Assembly (NCBI GenBank): GCA_003550325.1
Contig: QKWP01001084.1
Coordinates: 70,120-134,119, forward strand
Length of the DNA: 64,000 bases
Direction: 5' to 3'
Origin: Gigaspora rosea
Lineage: Eukaryota; Glomeromycota; Glomeromycetes; Diversisporales; Gigasporaceae
Both the position numbers and the translations under genes were made by a program. This document shows, piece after piece, positions 55,120 to 64,000 of the stretch (position 1 is the first letter of the stretch; each line of letters opens with the position of its first letter). Below the pieces are notes generated by a model. That model was not told the origin of the DNA. It saw nothing but the letters and a program-made list of their open reading frames with translations, and searched no databases.

Positions 55120-57208
55120 TGACTCATACTAAAGGCTTTGTTGAGTCCATTGAATGAAATAGTAATTTATTAACGTTAATATCACTTTAATATGGTAGTT
55201 AATCTCTCCATAAAATAAAATCAGATGATTTGGTGAATGAATTAATGTTTCCTTTAACGATACATTTTGCTTGATTTTTGGAATCGTACCATATATGTAA
55301 TATATATCATTTACATGTAATTATTAGACTCAGAATATCTTATGTAATTTTTCTTTAAATGCTACGTAAACTTTTCTGCCTTAAGCAATTAAAGTGATGT
55401 AATTGGTAATATTCCTGTTTTTTTTTTTTAAAAAAAAAAACAAATCTGGATTAATCTTTTTAAATCCACTATCGCATTGCATTAGGAGTTTGTAAATTAA
55501 CAAAAACATTGCGCATTTTTATAAAATAAATTCAAGTAGCATATCTGCTACGTCAAATTATATACCGGAAAAATAAAAAATATTAATTTTGGAAACTCAT
55601 TACCCGTTACTGCATTATATATATCGGATAGTGTACAGGGAGTGGTATCAAGTTTTTAAGAGGGAATTTCAGCCTTATTACATAAGGCTTGTGATGCTCA
55701 AATTATTGCGTCATCAGAACAATATATGGAACTCTAAAATTTTTTTTCCTAAAACATTTAATTAAGCCTCAAACTGTAATGATAATCACTTAAATTGGTT
55801 GGACAACAAATCAGATTATTACGTTAGTGTGATTAAAGACTACTTTCGTAGCATGCGTTAATAATGGTATCTAAAAATAGGAAACGCTGCACAAAAAACC
55901 GTTTAGTGTTAATAAATCTAAGAAATAACCCCTGCAAAAAATTGTTATAAATTTTCGTGTATGCAAGATTAAGTACTTTTACTTCAAAAACTTGTTTAGA
56001 ATTAAAAATGACGATTTTAAATTGTAATGGTAGAGTCAAAATATTTTTGCGCAAAGTTGTTCCTTATACTGGTCACGGGAAAGTTCGCTTTAACATCGAA
56101 TAGCGATAGTGCATACGTTATCATGAAATCTAATCGATTTTGATTATATTAATCTGGCACGCGACCAATCACTCTGGCAAATGATTGGATTCGAATTAAT
56201 TCATAAACAGTCGTGACTCGAGTATGATTACTCTGAAACGAAAATTAGATGTTATACAATTCATGATTATAAGGATATATGACTGAATGCTTGTACAATT
56301 AACATATTGAAGTTGATATGGCATATTACTTATTGATCTGAAAACTACCAAATGGCAATAAATACAAAATATATTATCAACTGTGGTAAGAATGTTTATT
56401 ACTCTCGTTAAAAAAATTATATAATAGATGCTAATAGATGTGTTAAAAAAATAAATCCGAAATTTGGTCAAGAAAATTATATTGACGTTATATCGACGTT
56501 AATTCGTAGTTATAAAAATTTAACGAATTTGATTTTTTATTATCAAAAGAAATAAAATGCTGTATATATCCTTTCGAAGCGTCAAAATCATTCGAAGTAC
56601 GGTATATTCGAAATGACAAATCTTAATGTAGATTAGTAGATTAGAAGGTCTGAAACTTATCTGTTTACAAATGTATCATTTTTTGTGGTAGATCAACGAT
56701 ATAATACTGATATAATGCTAGATAGTCACATGAAGACGCTACTAATTATTTTCATGTGATGAATTAGTATCACATCCCGTGCCTTATGTGGCCCTTAGGG
56801 GTAGTTCCTGATTTTTACGGTGGTTTTGTTATTTTCTTATTGTAGTTCTTAATGGCAGTTCTATCATCATTTTGGATGTGATTCTTTCATTTATTTCTTT
56901 GTCAGAAAGAATGCGCAGCAAAAAAATAAAAAAAAGAAAATAAATAAAATTATCTAACCTTATTTATTATTATTATCATTATTTAAAAACTTTTTTTATT
57001 AATGTTTTATAAAAAAAAAAATATACAATTCTCTTGAACTTTAACGTTAAAAAAAAAACGCTAGTCACTAATTAACCAATCATATTTCAAGCTACCCTGG
57101 GCTAGGATAAAATTGTAAACTCCAGGTATATATTGGGTTCTCGTTCAAGATTGATTTATTTAATGCTTGAAACCGAAATTTTTTGATTTTTTTACATCGA
57201 CTTAAATG
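55120..57208. other. No gene; downstream region of the F-box gene
   Basis: AT-rich. A T11-A12 hairpin at about 55417-55440. Open frames on the minus strand (55833, 56196) look like chance AT-rich frames. The last 200 bases would hold the 3' UTR of the F-box gene; no polyadenylation signal was singled out. Confidence 0.4.
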
Positions 57209-58774
57209 TCAATCATCACGTTGACATTTCCTTTGGTAAAATTTTAAATGACTTTCTACGGGTGCATCGACTTCGGGTATTACTTCTCTAACTTTATCAA
57301 AAGATTCCATTCTGTTATATACGGCGCGATACACCCCGAGATATTGTAAAGTCTTTCCTAAATATTGTACGACAAGCTCAAGATATTCATCAGTGATACA
57401 TTCACATCCTGAAAGTGTTAGCCAAGTTAATGGAGCTTTACAATTTTTAAGAAAAGATTCAAAAGCCGTTGTGGTAAATGACCATTCCGATGAAATATTT
57501 AACCTTCGAAGGCTATCTGGTATTGATTGACCTATTGCTGGTAAAAAAGTTTCGGCATCTAAACTTGCTCCATAAATTGCCAAATTTTCAAGTTCTTGTG
57601 AACTACACAAGAGAGTACAAATTGCTGATACTTCTTCAATACCATGAATCTGATTTGATTCAAATTTAGTAAGATTCGGACAATTTTTAACAAGCGCGTT
57701 AATTACTTGTACTAAATATTTCGTACTTTGCGTTGAACATAACGTTACTTCGCGCAAGCTAATATTAGCATTATAAGCTAATGATGTTACGATATCAACA
57801 GGAATATCAGAATTTGAAATATTCAATTGTGATAATTTGGATAATGGTGATTCTATCATTGGACTACACATCTCTGTAGTTAATCCATCACAACCATCAA
57901 ATTCCAAAATTTCCAAATTCTTACAAGCACCAATTCCGAAAAATGGAGGTTGACCTTCAAATCTAACATAACTTAATTTTAATCGAGTTAAAGTTTCGGA
58001 TTGACTTTGTAAAGCAGTAATAATTCTTCCACCAGTATCATGCCCATAATAATCACCATGAAGTTCTAAATCTTGTAAATTTCTTTGAGCTTGAATAAAA
58101 ACAACCAATCCTTCTACTTCAACTTCGAATTTTTCGGTATTTCTACATTGTTTCTCATTATCCCATTCATATACTGGAAGATATGTCTTCAATTGACATA
58201 CACCATGACAAACTGAGAATTTTTCAAAATATTTACGTAATCTTTTTCCAGTAAGAGTTAATCTACGAATATGTTGTAAACAAGATTCGGCGCCTGGATA
58301 AGATGTAATATCATATCTTTCGAGTAACCAGGTTGCATCACAGGAAAACCGATAAATAGCGGGACATCGACTTACAAAAAGTTTCAATAATAATTCTGTA
58401 AGTATAAAACGACCTTCTGCACCAATGCATTCATCTCTTCGAAGATTACACCACCACCATAAATGGTGATAAAGACCTCCAAGGTGAAGAACACGCCGAT
58501 ACTTTGCATAATCAAAAGTTGGTGGTGACTCGGTTGAAGGTGGAAGATTTAAACCGTTATCATTGAGTATTTGTTTTTCTTCTTCTGATAAACATGCAAT
58601 ATATACTTCAACTAATTGTTTAGACATATAAGCATTTGGACTTCTCCATAAGATCGGTACAACTTCTTGACACCAGTGCCAATTAACCAAAAGACACGAG
58701 TGTAAAGAAATTTTATCCTCTTCAATACATTCAAATATTTTACGAAGGCAAAGGTTAGGTAAAGAAGAAGCCAT
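57209..58774 (-). CDS. F-box / leucine-rich-repeat protein
   Basis: 521 residues, single exon. Residues 1-45 (LPNLCLRKIFECIEE ... LVNWHWCQEVVPILWR) form an F-box: LP-x-hhxxIF followed by C-x-hVN-x-W. The rest is LRR-like: LQDLELHGDY, LTRLKLSYVRF, NLEILEFDGCDGLT, LSQLNISNSDI, LREVTLCS, LENLAIYGAS, LRRLNISSEW and LTWLTLSGCECIT. F-box proteins bind Skp1 and present substrates to SCF ubiquitin ligases; the LRRs would choose the substrate, which cannot be told from sequence. The ATG at 58774 is the first of a frame with no upstream extension. The family is greatly expanded in AM fungi. It is divergent from lumazine synthase across 325 bp. Confidence 0.93.
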   Translation of the reverse strand: MASSLPNLCLRKIFECIEEDKISLHSCLLVNWHWCQEVVPILWRSPNAYMSKQLVEVYIACLSEEEKQILNDNGLNLPPSTESPPTFDYAKYRRVLHLGGLYHHLWWWCNLRRDECIGAEGRFILTELLLKLFVSRCPAIYRFSCDATWLLERYDITSYPGAESCLQHIRRLTLTGKRLRKYFEKFSVCHGVCQLKTYLPVYEWDNEKQCRNTEKFEVEVEGLVVFIQAQRNLQDLELHGDYYGHDTGGRIITALQSQSETLTRLKLSYVRFEGQPPFFGIGACKNLEILEFDGCDGLTTEMCSPMIESPLSKLSQLNISNSDIPVDIVTSLAYNANISLREVTLCSTQSTKYLVQVINALVKNCPNLTKFESNQIHGIEEVSAICTLLCSSQELENLAIYGASLDAETFLPAIGQSIPDSLRRLNISSEWSFTTTAFESFLKNCKAPLTWLTLSGCECITDEYLELVVQYLGKTLQYLGVYRAVYNRMESFDKVREVIPEVDAPVESHLKFYQRKCQRDD

Positions 58775-59099
58775 TTTTACTTTACTTTTTTTGATATATT
58801 TTAATTTTTCTTAAGTGGGTTGAGAGAGTTCTTATCAACAATTCTTGTAACTTATCTTTTTATGTCATGTGTGCAGTTGCAGGGGTGTACGTAAATTACA
58901 TAATTTTCGATCATCCATCTTGATATAAATATCTATATATTTATCTATGCTTGTTTTCACTACGTTAATGGTCACACCTTTGGTAAAAAAAAAAATGTAG
59001 CCACTTTTTTTTTTTTTTCGGAAATAAATTTCGGTTAAACTGTATATAAAGTTTTTTATATAATATAATTTAACCGAAAATTTTGTTCCGAAAAGAAAA
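58775..59099. promoter_or_regulatory. Shared divergent promoter region (F-box / lumazine synthase)
   Basis: 325 bp between two divergent ATGs. TATATAAA at 59043-59050, about 50 bases before the lumazine synthase ATG, is a candidate TATA element. T12 and A-rich tracts (58987-59018) could act as nucleosome-excluding poly(dA:dT). No specific operator recognised. Confidence 0.5.
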
Positions 59100-59627
59100 A
59101 TGACTACATTTACGAAAGGTGTGACTCCTTCAACCGAAAAATATGACGGTTCTTCTTTACGTGTCTTGATAGTTCACACTCGTTGGAATTATGAGATCGT
59201 AGAAGCTTTAGTTCGTGGTGCAACTGAGACGATGACTTCAGAATATAACGTGAAAGCAGAAAATATTTCCGTTCAATCAGTCTCTGGTTCTTATGAACTT
59301 CCTTTTGCTGCGCAAAGTCTTATTAAGGCTTCGAAAATGGGTACCCAATGGTTTAATGTCGTTATTTGTATTGGAGTTTTAATCAAAGGTTCAACAATGC
59401 ATTTTGAATATATCGCGGAAGCTGTAAGCCAAGGAATAATGAGGGTTAGTTTGGATAGTGGTGTACCTATTGTTTTTGGTGTTCTCACTTGTTTGGATGA
59501 TGAACAAGCATTGGAAAGGGCCGGTTTAGGAAACAAAGAATCTAAACATAATCATGGAATTGACTGGGGACGATGCGCTGTTGAAATGGGTGTTAAGAAT
59601 CATAAGTGGATGTCTGGGACTATTTAA
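59100..59627 (+). CDS. RIB4: 6,7-dimethyl-8-ribityllumazine synthase
   Basis: 175 residues, intronless, near the fungal family's usual length. It condenses 5-amino-6-ribitylaminouracil with 3,4-dihydroxy-2-butanone 4-phosphate to give the direct precursor of riboflavin, in the cytosol. Motifs in order: VLIVHTRWNYEIVEALVRGA near residue 22 (substrate pocket; Trp-Asn where many have FN), SVSGSYELPFAAQ near 60, VVICIGVLIKGSTMHFEYIA with the catalytic-region His at 101, and VPIVFGVLTCLDDEQALERA near 120 (phosphate-side loop). The ending KNHKWMSG is normal for eukaryotic forms, which assemble as pentamers. The ATG is preceded by AAAAGAAAAA. No frame damage; apparently functional. Confidence 0.97.
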   Translation: MTTFTKGVTPSTEKYDGSSLRVLIVHTRWNYEIVEALVRGATETMTSEYNVKAENISVQSVSGSYELPFAAQSLIKASKMGTQWFNVVICIGVLIKGSTMHFEYIAEAVSQGIMRVSLDSGVPIVFGVLTCLDDEQALERAGLGNKESKHNHGIDWGRCAVEMGVKNHKWMSGTI

Positions 59628-60547
59628 ATGAGGGGTGTGTAGATTCTCGTTTAACGTTAATTTAAAATTTTGATAATTTTGTTCCAATTTAAGAAATCTA
59701 ATAAAATTAATGTACTATAAATAAAAATTGACACGTTTTTGCATAATTATATATGCGTTATATTTAAATATATAGATTCAACCAAACTAAAACTATCTCG
59801 CGAGAACCTTTCTAAACCCAAAATAGTAGACATTGTTTAGAAGAATTATTATTGTTAATAAGTTTGTGTTGGTTAATTCAATCTTCAAAACCCAGATTCT
59901 ATTTCAGATGATATTCCAGTACCGGTAATAAACAACTCTTAAGTATTTAATATGTTACCAAAATAAATTGCTTAATTCATGTACATTTAACAATTGATAT
60001 GATTTCTCGTTAAATGTATTTTTAATTCCAAAAGATCTTATGCTCTTTTTGCTTTTCTATGAATTAAAGAGTTAATTAAATTAATACTTTATATACAGTA
60101 TAATGAAATCGTAACCTGATTTTTCCAAGTTTTAGAAGTAAAGTTAAATGTAACCAGCGATATTTCATGTTTTACAATATCGATATTATAAATTTGACAA
60201 ATCCGAGATTTCGTTGTTCCCAAGTAATCTTACCTTTTCATCCTCTATATGGCACAAGGCATATATTATACATCAACAAAATAATTATTGAGAAAAATGA
60301 TATATGAAGCAACATGAAACCGAATTAAAATCGATTCTGGCCATATTCGTTGAATATTTAACGTTAAATGTTCCGTACGTATCAAATTAATCTAAATCAG
60401 AAATAGCTCAATTGATATTGATAGTCATGTGCAGCGCAATGCAAGTGATGGGGATTTTCACGTGTAAAATGACATAATTTTTTAATAATTGTTTGTTTTA
60501 ATTGTTTTAATTCGCCTTTCTCCTCTTCCTCTTTAGTTTTTTTAATA
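59628..60547. other. Intergenic region
   Basis: Holds the 3' end of RIB4 (AATAAAA-like ATAAATAAAAAT at about 59716) and the promoter of the next gene (T/C-rich CTTTCTCCTCTTCCTCTTTAG at 60515-60535 just before its ATG). The TTTAG before the ATG could also be a splice acceptor in a 5' UTR. Confidence 0.4.
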
Positions 60548-61336
60548 ATGGTAGAAAAGTTGTCTTCAACAATTTCGAGAAGGGAGAGCCAACTTAAGGT
60601 CACAGAAACGTACAATGATCGAATATTTAGGCAACTATTACTTTTTATATTTTACCTTGGGACTGTTCTTTTAGGATCTATACTTAAGATAATAAAACCT
60701 CTCCACGAATCCTACTTCTCGCAAAAGGACAACTTTTTTAATGTGTGGTTTGTGAAACTTGGTTGGCTTTGGACTTCTTTAATATTTGTCCTTTATTCTT
60801 GGAACGTAATTCACGATAAAAAACCAGATCAATTTAAACGGTCACTCCTTCGTTTGGGCCTTGCAAGCATATATTGGTATCTCGTTACCCAATGGTTTTT
60901 TGGTCCTAGTATTGTTGACTGGGTCTATGTCGCAACTGGTGGAAAGTGTACCCTTGAAGATTCGAATACACAATTGTCATGTAAAAAAAAGGGCGCCAGT
61001 TGGTCAGGTGGACACGATATTAGTGGTCATTGCTTATTATTGATTCATTCCTCACTTCTTCTTTGGGAGGAGCTCAGCGTTCTTTTATATTGGCCGGAGT
61101 GTGTGAAAAGGGCGAAGGAACATAAAAAGTATACGTTATCTTTGATCTTCATTCTCATTCTTTGGTGGCATATGTTATTCATGACATCTGTATATAATTT
61201 TCACAATTTTCGAGAAAAATTGTCTGGAACTTTTTTTGGTTTCCTTTATTGGCTAATGGCATATACGTACATTTTTCCAATGTTTGCAAGACATTTGTTA
61301 CCTTCTAATAAAGATCTTGAAGATACTGCTTCCTGA
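60548..61336 (+). CDS. FIT/Scs3-family lipid-droplet protein
   Basis: 262 residues, single exon, about six hydrophobic membrane segments (first at 28-47, then about 68-86, 100-120, 162-180, 197-215 and 227-245). It has the two diagnostic blocks of fat-storage-inducing transmembrane proteins: GGHDISGHCLLL (His 161) and YNFHNFREKLSGTFFGFLYW (His 219), plus the following AYTYIFPMFARH. In FIT2 the equivalent histidines are needed for acyl-CoA diphosphatase activity that keeps the ER membrane able to bud lipid droplets; yeast homologues are Scs3 and Yft2. A storage-lipid role is fitting for an oil-rich AM fungus, though that is inference. Both histidines and the frame are intact. Whether a 5' UTR intron exists is uncertain. 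Confidence 0.93.
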   Translation: MVEKLSSTISRRESQLKVTETYNDRIFRQLLLFIFYLGTVLLGSILKIIKPLHESYFSQKDNFFNVWFVKLGWLWTSLIFVLYSWNVIHDKKPDQFKRSLLRLGLASIYWYLVTQWFFGPSIVDWVYVATGGKCTLEDSNTQLSCKKKGASWSGGHDISGHCLLLIHSSLLLWEELSVLLYWPECVKRAKEHKKYTLSLIFILILWWHMLFMTSVYNFHNFREKLSGTFFGFLYWLMAYTYIFPMFARHLLPSNKDLEDTAS

Positions 61337-61789
61337 TAATCAAACAGTCATGAATCATTATTTTCACCCAAACTTGTTCGTGAAGACTCTCTTACCCTCA
61401 AATTTCTATCTTATTACGATGTAATTATGCTATTATAGAGTTCAGAACTAAAACATAATTAAATACAAACTTAGTTAAGCACAATGCACGAACAATTATG
61501 TATTATAACTATTTATTATACAAAATAATTTTGTTAATAAAACAAAAATTTTATTTAATTTTTAATATATTTAACAAAGCATTATTATTACTTGGTCAAA
61601 ATTTAACTTTTTTTTTTTATAATTGTGTTTAATACAGTAATATGGGCAAAATATCGTTTTTTCTAACTATTCTAAAAAAATTGGCGTTGGTTTTTTTTTT
61701 TAAAAAAAAAAGCGCTATAATCTTTTTTTTTTTTTTTAAAAAAAAAAAGCGATAACGGATTTAGGTTGCGCCCCCCTCTATGGTTAATA
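61337..61789. other. Intergenic, homopolymer hairpins
   Basis: Two T-run/A-run hairpins ending AAGCG at about 61692-61712 and 61723-61751; otherwise AT-rich. Confidence 0.4.
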
Positions 61790-62136
61790 AAGGTTGTTCT
61801 CAAGCAGTTCCCTCAATGAGATTTGCTAGCGATCGAGTTGCTCAATCATTTCGATTAATTAAAATGCAGAATTTAAATTTTAGCCAATCATAAATTGATT
61901 AATCATAGCAGATAGCTTGAGAACAACCAAAATGATTTGATTGGCTAAAAATAGATCGTGTTTAATCATTTCGGTAAAAAAAAAATCCTGACCTAACAAC
62001 TTTTTTTTCATAGTTACTCTGATTGAAATTCACATTTCTATGAATTTTGGGCAAAATTGTTATAAGGATCATTCGATTAATTGAATTGATTGAGCAACAT
62101 CTCGATCACATTGGAGAGCTGCTTGAGAACAGCCTT
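61790..62136. mobile_element. 347-bp TIR MITE
   Basis: AAGGTTGTTCTCAAGCAG (61790) and CTGCTTGAGAACAGCCTT (ends 62136) are inverted; similarity extends ~70 bases through GAGTTGCTCAATCA. An inner copy of the same end (AGCTTGAGAACAACC, 61916-61930) suggests a smaller related MITE is nested or duplicated inside. Target duplication not found. Confidence 0.7.
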
Positions 62137-62566
62137 CGTAAACCTTTTTCTTCATTTAGATCAATTATACTTTAGTATAAGATTGCATGTAAAAACGAAA
62201 ATATTTAATTAGCATCCACATAAGAACGATAGTATTATTATATAGTTACTATAGTGCAAATTACTATGAATTTTGTATAGTTATGAAATTCTAAACATAT
62301 AAAAATTTTATATAGTTGCAAATTTTAAAATTTAAATATCTTATAATCCACTTGATCAATTTTAATCATTTTATTATATTATATATAAAAAAATCCTCTC
62401 TACATTTGTATTTAGAAAGTCAAATATATTAGCATAATAAAAAAAATATTTATTTATGGAGGAAAAGAAGATTTCATAATATATATAAATTTGTGCATAT
62501 AGAATCCTATCCTTCTTAGACGAATTGGCAATTAAATAAATTATTGTTGCGGCTGAAGCTTGAAAC

Positions 62567-63001
62567 GGCTGAAGCTTGAAATTCTAATTATATTATTTTA
62601 GAAATTTTTGGGGTGCATTTTTTTAGCCTTTTTTAAATAGTTAGATTAGGATTTAGGGATAGTTTTAATAATAAAAAGGATTTTAGTTAGGGCTTATATT
62701 TTTAAATCGAGGTCCCTGATTTCAAACTTCAGCAACAATTATTAAATTACATCTATTTATGCTTTATTAAATGAGCCAATAAAAATTTTTTAGCAAAAAA
62801 GGAGATCTCTCCCCTTTCTATTAAATAGCGCCTCATATATATTTTATAATTGTCGCATTTCGATTTAAAATACTGTATAAACCCTACCAAAATCCACTTA
62901 AACTCTTTTATTACCAAAACTATCCCTAAATAACTATTAAAAAAAAAAAAAAAAATAAGAAAATGCACCCGAAAATTTTAAAATTTCCAATTTCAGCCAT
63001 G
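62567..63001. repeat. Foldback element, arms about 130 bp
   Basis: GGCTGAA ... GGGGTGCATTTT ... ATTTAGGGATAGTTTTAATA (62567-62700) is mirrored at 62875-63001 (TACCAAAACTATCCCTAAAT ... AAAATGCACCCG ... TTCAGCC). Imperfect, no ORF. Confidence 0.65.
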
Positions 63002-63190
63002 ACAATCAGGCCAAACAATTTTTGAGGGCCAGCCAGCCAATGACCAACAAGCCAACGGCCAATGGTCAATGGTCAAATTTTGCTAATTTATATAATTAGC
63101 CAATCATATTGCTGGCTTTTACTATATAATTTTTTGGTCAAATAATTTTCTTGCCCATTTTGGCCATTAGCCGGCCAAATAGCCAAGTGC
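63002..63190. repeat. GGCCA-rich short repeats
   Basis: Many AGCCAA/GGCCAA/GGCCAT words, some inverted (TTTGGCCATTAGCCGGCCAA). Unassigned. Confidence 0.35.
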
Positions 63191-63299
63191 TCCCACATGT
63201 ATCAGCAAATCAGCGTCAGTCATATAAATTTTACGTGTAGGTTTTATGCAAGCAAAAAAATTGAAATAGTTATCGGTCATGTTAGTGAACGGCTCAGTT

Positions 63300-64000
63300 C
63301 GGGTAAAATGAGATTATTTCGTGACTGCACTTTTGGGTATCTCAGAGATGGAAAATGACAGAGTTCGCGACTGTCACTTAGACGGTGAATCTTTCCTTGG
63401 CTCGGGCCAAGTCGCGACTGTCATGTGGCAGCATGCTGAAAGGTTAGCCTGTCACTTGGGTGGTTAGCAAGCTGAGTTTACTATCCTCCAAAGTGCTTCA
63501 TGATTGCCATTTGGATGATGATGACCCTTTGGCTTTTCTGCTGATGTCTGTTAAACTCTGTACAGTATGTGGGATACGAGAAGAGATAAAAAATGGGGTT
63601 AATAAGTATATGTATAGTACATATACACTATTATATAACTATTATAGCCTAGTAAATATATTTTTTTTATTTTAGATTTTAGATAAGACTACTAAAAATC
63701 GACGCGAAAAATAGATAGATTCAGCGTAAGTGGGTTTTATTTTGCGGGGGGTTTTTTTTTTAAAAAAAAAATGGTTTGCTATCTTTAATGGAACTAGCAC
63801 AAGGTGCTAAGAATATAGTACTCTATCTTCTATTTCAATATATTGCTAAGAGAACGTAGAATATATAAAAGACATATTAGTACAACTATCCATAACACTA
63901 CTTAATCGGTAATGAGTAAAATGAGAGTGATTTAAAATTTGGCAGTGAGCATCAGAGTTGAAAATACAAAATACTTTGTGATTGCCACTTGGGCGGTGAG
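63300..64000 (+). repeat. Degenerate GAYTGYCACTTGG repeats at window end
   Basis: GCGACTGTCACTTAGACGGTGA (63371 region), CGCGACTGTCATGTGG, GCCTGTCACTTGGGTGG, GATTGCCATTTGGATGATGA and, at the very end, GATTGCCACTTGGGCGGTGA are variants of one ~25-bp word at irregular spacing. No coding frame follows them; they continue beyond the window. Confidence 0.5.

Noticed and set aside
60397-60615. 72-codon minus-strand frame
   Set aside because: Overlaps the start of the FIT gene on the other strand; a shadow frame.

Overview
The window is very AT-rich eukaryotic DNA, dominated by transposons, with only three intact, convincingly host genes, all near the right end. The long non-LTR retrotransposons, F-box/LRR gene, introns of about 90-110 bp, abundant palindromic MITEs and fossil HNH-AP2 and Merlin genes fit an arbuscular mycorrhizal fungus (Glomeromycotina, Rhizophagus-like). 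That assignment is inference from gene style, not a database match.

Left third (1-27.2 kb): nested repeats. A TIR element family carrying tandem ~200-bp units appears at 1-466 and 3296-4296. hAT-type MITEs with 8-bp target duplications lie at 1708-2005, 3094-4649 and 6074-6451. A broken RNase H1-like gene (5224) is followed by a broken HNH-AP2 gene (5990) and a Merlin/IS1595-type transposase fossil (7655-8270, minus). Two closely similar copies of one LINE face each other. Copy 1 (8559-15911, minus) is 5'-truncated and sits inside a second HNH-AP2 gene. Copy 2 (19291-27146, plus) is full length with a 17-bp target duplication, a long ORF1 containing six ~50-residue repeats, and an ORF2 with endonuclease, reverse transcriptase and CCHC motif. 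Between them lies a decayed LINE of a different, RNase H-bearing type, itself split by a poly(A)-tailed insertion.

Middle (27.2-49 kb): essentially gene-poor. It holds an assembly gap beside a 345-bp near-perfect palindrome, two tRNA-derived SINEs placed head to tail, and a 1.03-kb non-autonomous element (33894-34923) with 22-bp target duplications whose two ends match the ends of the large LINE. It also holds a decayed split gene with a 33-bp coding minisatellite (37027-37793, minus) and several TIR elements, one nested in another.

49-56 kb: a 3.0-kb TIR element (49194-52194, TSD TATTA) encloses an intron-containing 5' fragment of a GMC oxidoreductase gene. This looks like DNA-level gene capture by a transposon (Pack-type) and is the most interesting find here. 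It is followed by a composite palindrome and a 121-bp hAT MITE.

Right end (57-61.4 kb): the host gene island. An F-box/LRR protein (minus) and lumazine synthase (plus) are divergent across 325 bp, followed by a FIT/Scs3-family lipid-droplet protein. The last 2.6 kb returns to MITEs, a foldback element and degenerate repeats. The three genes are unrelated in pathway (ubiquitin ligase adaptor, riboflavin synthesis, ER lipid metabolism); there is no operon-like logic.
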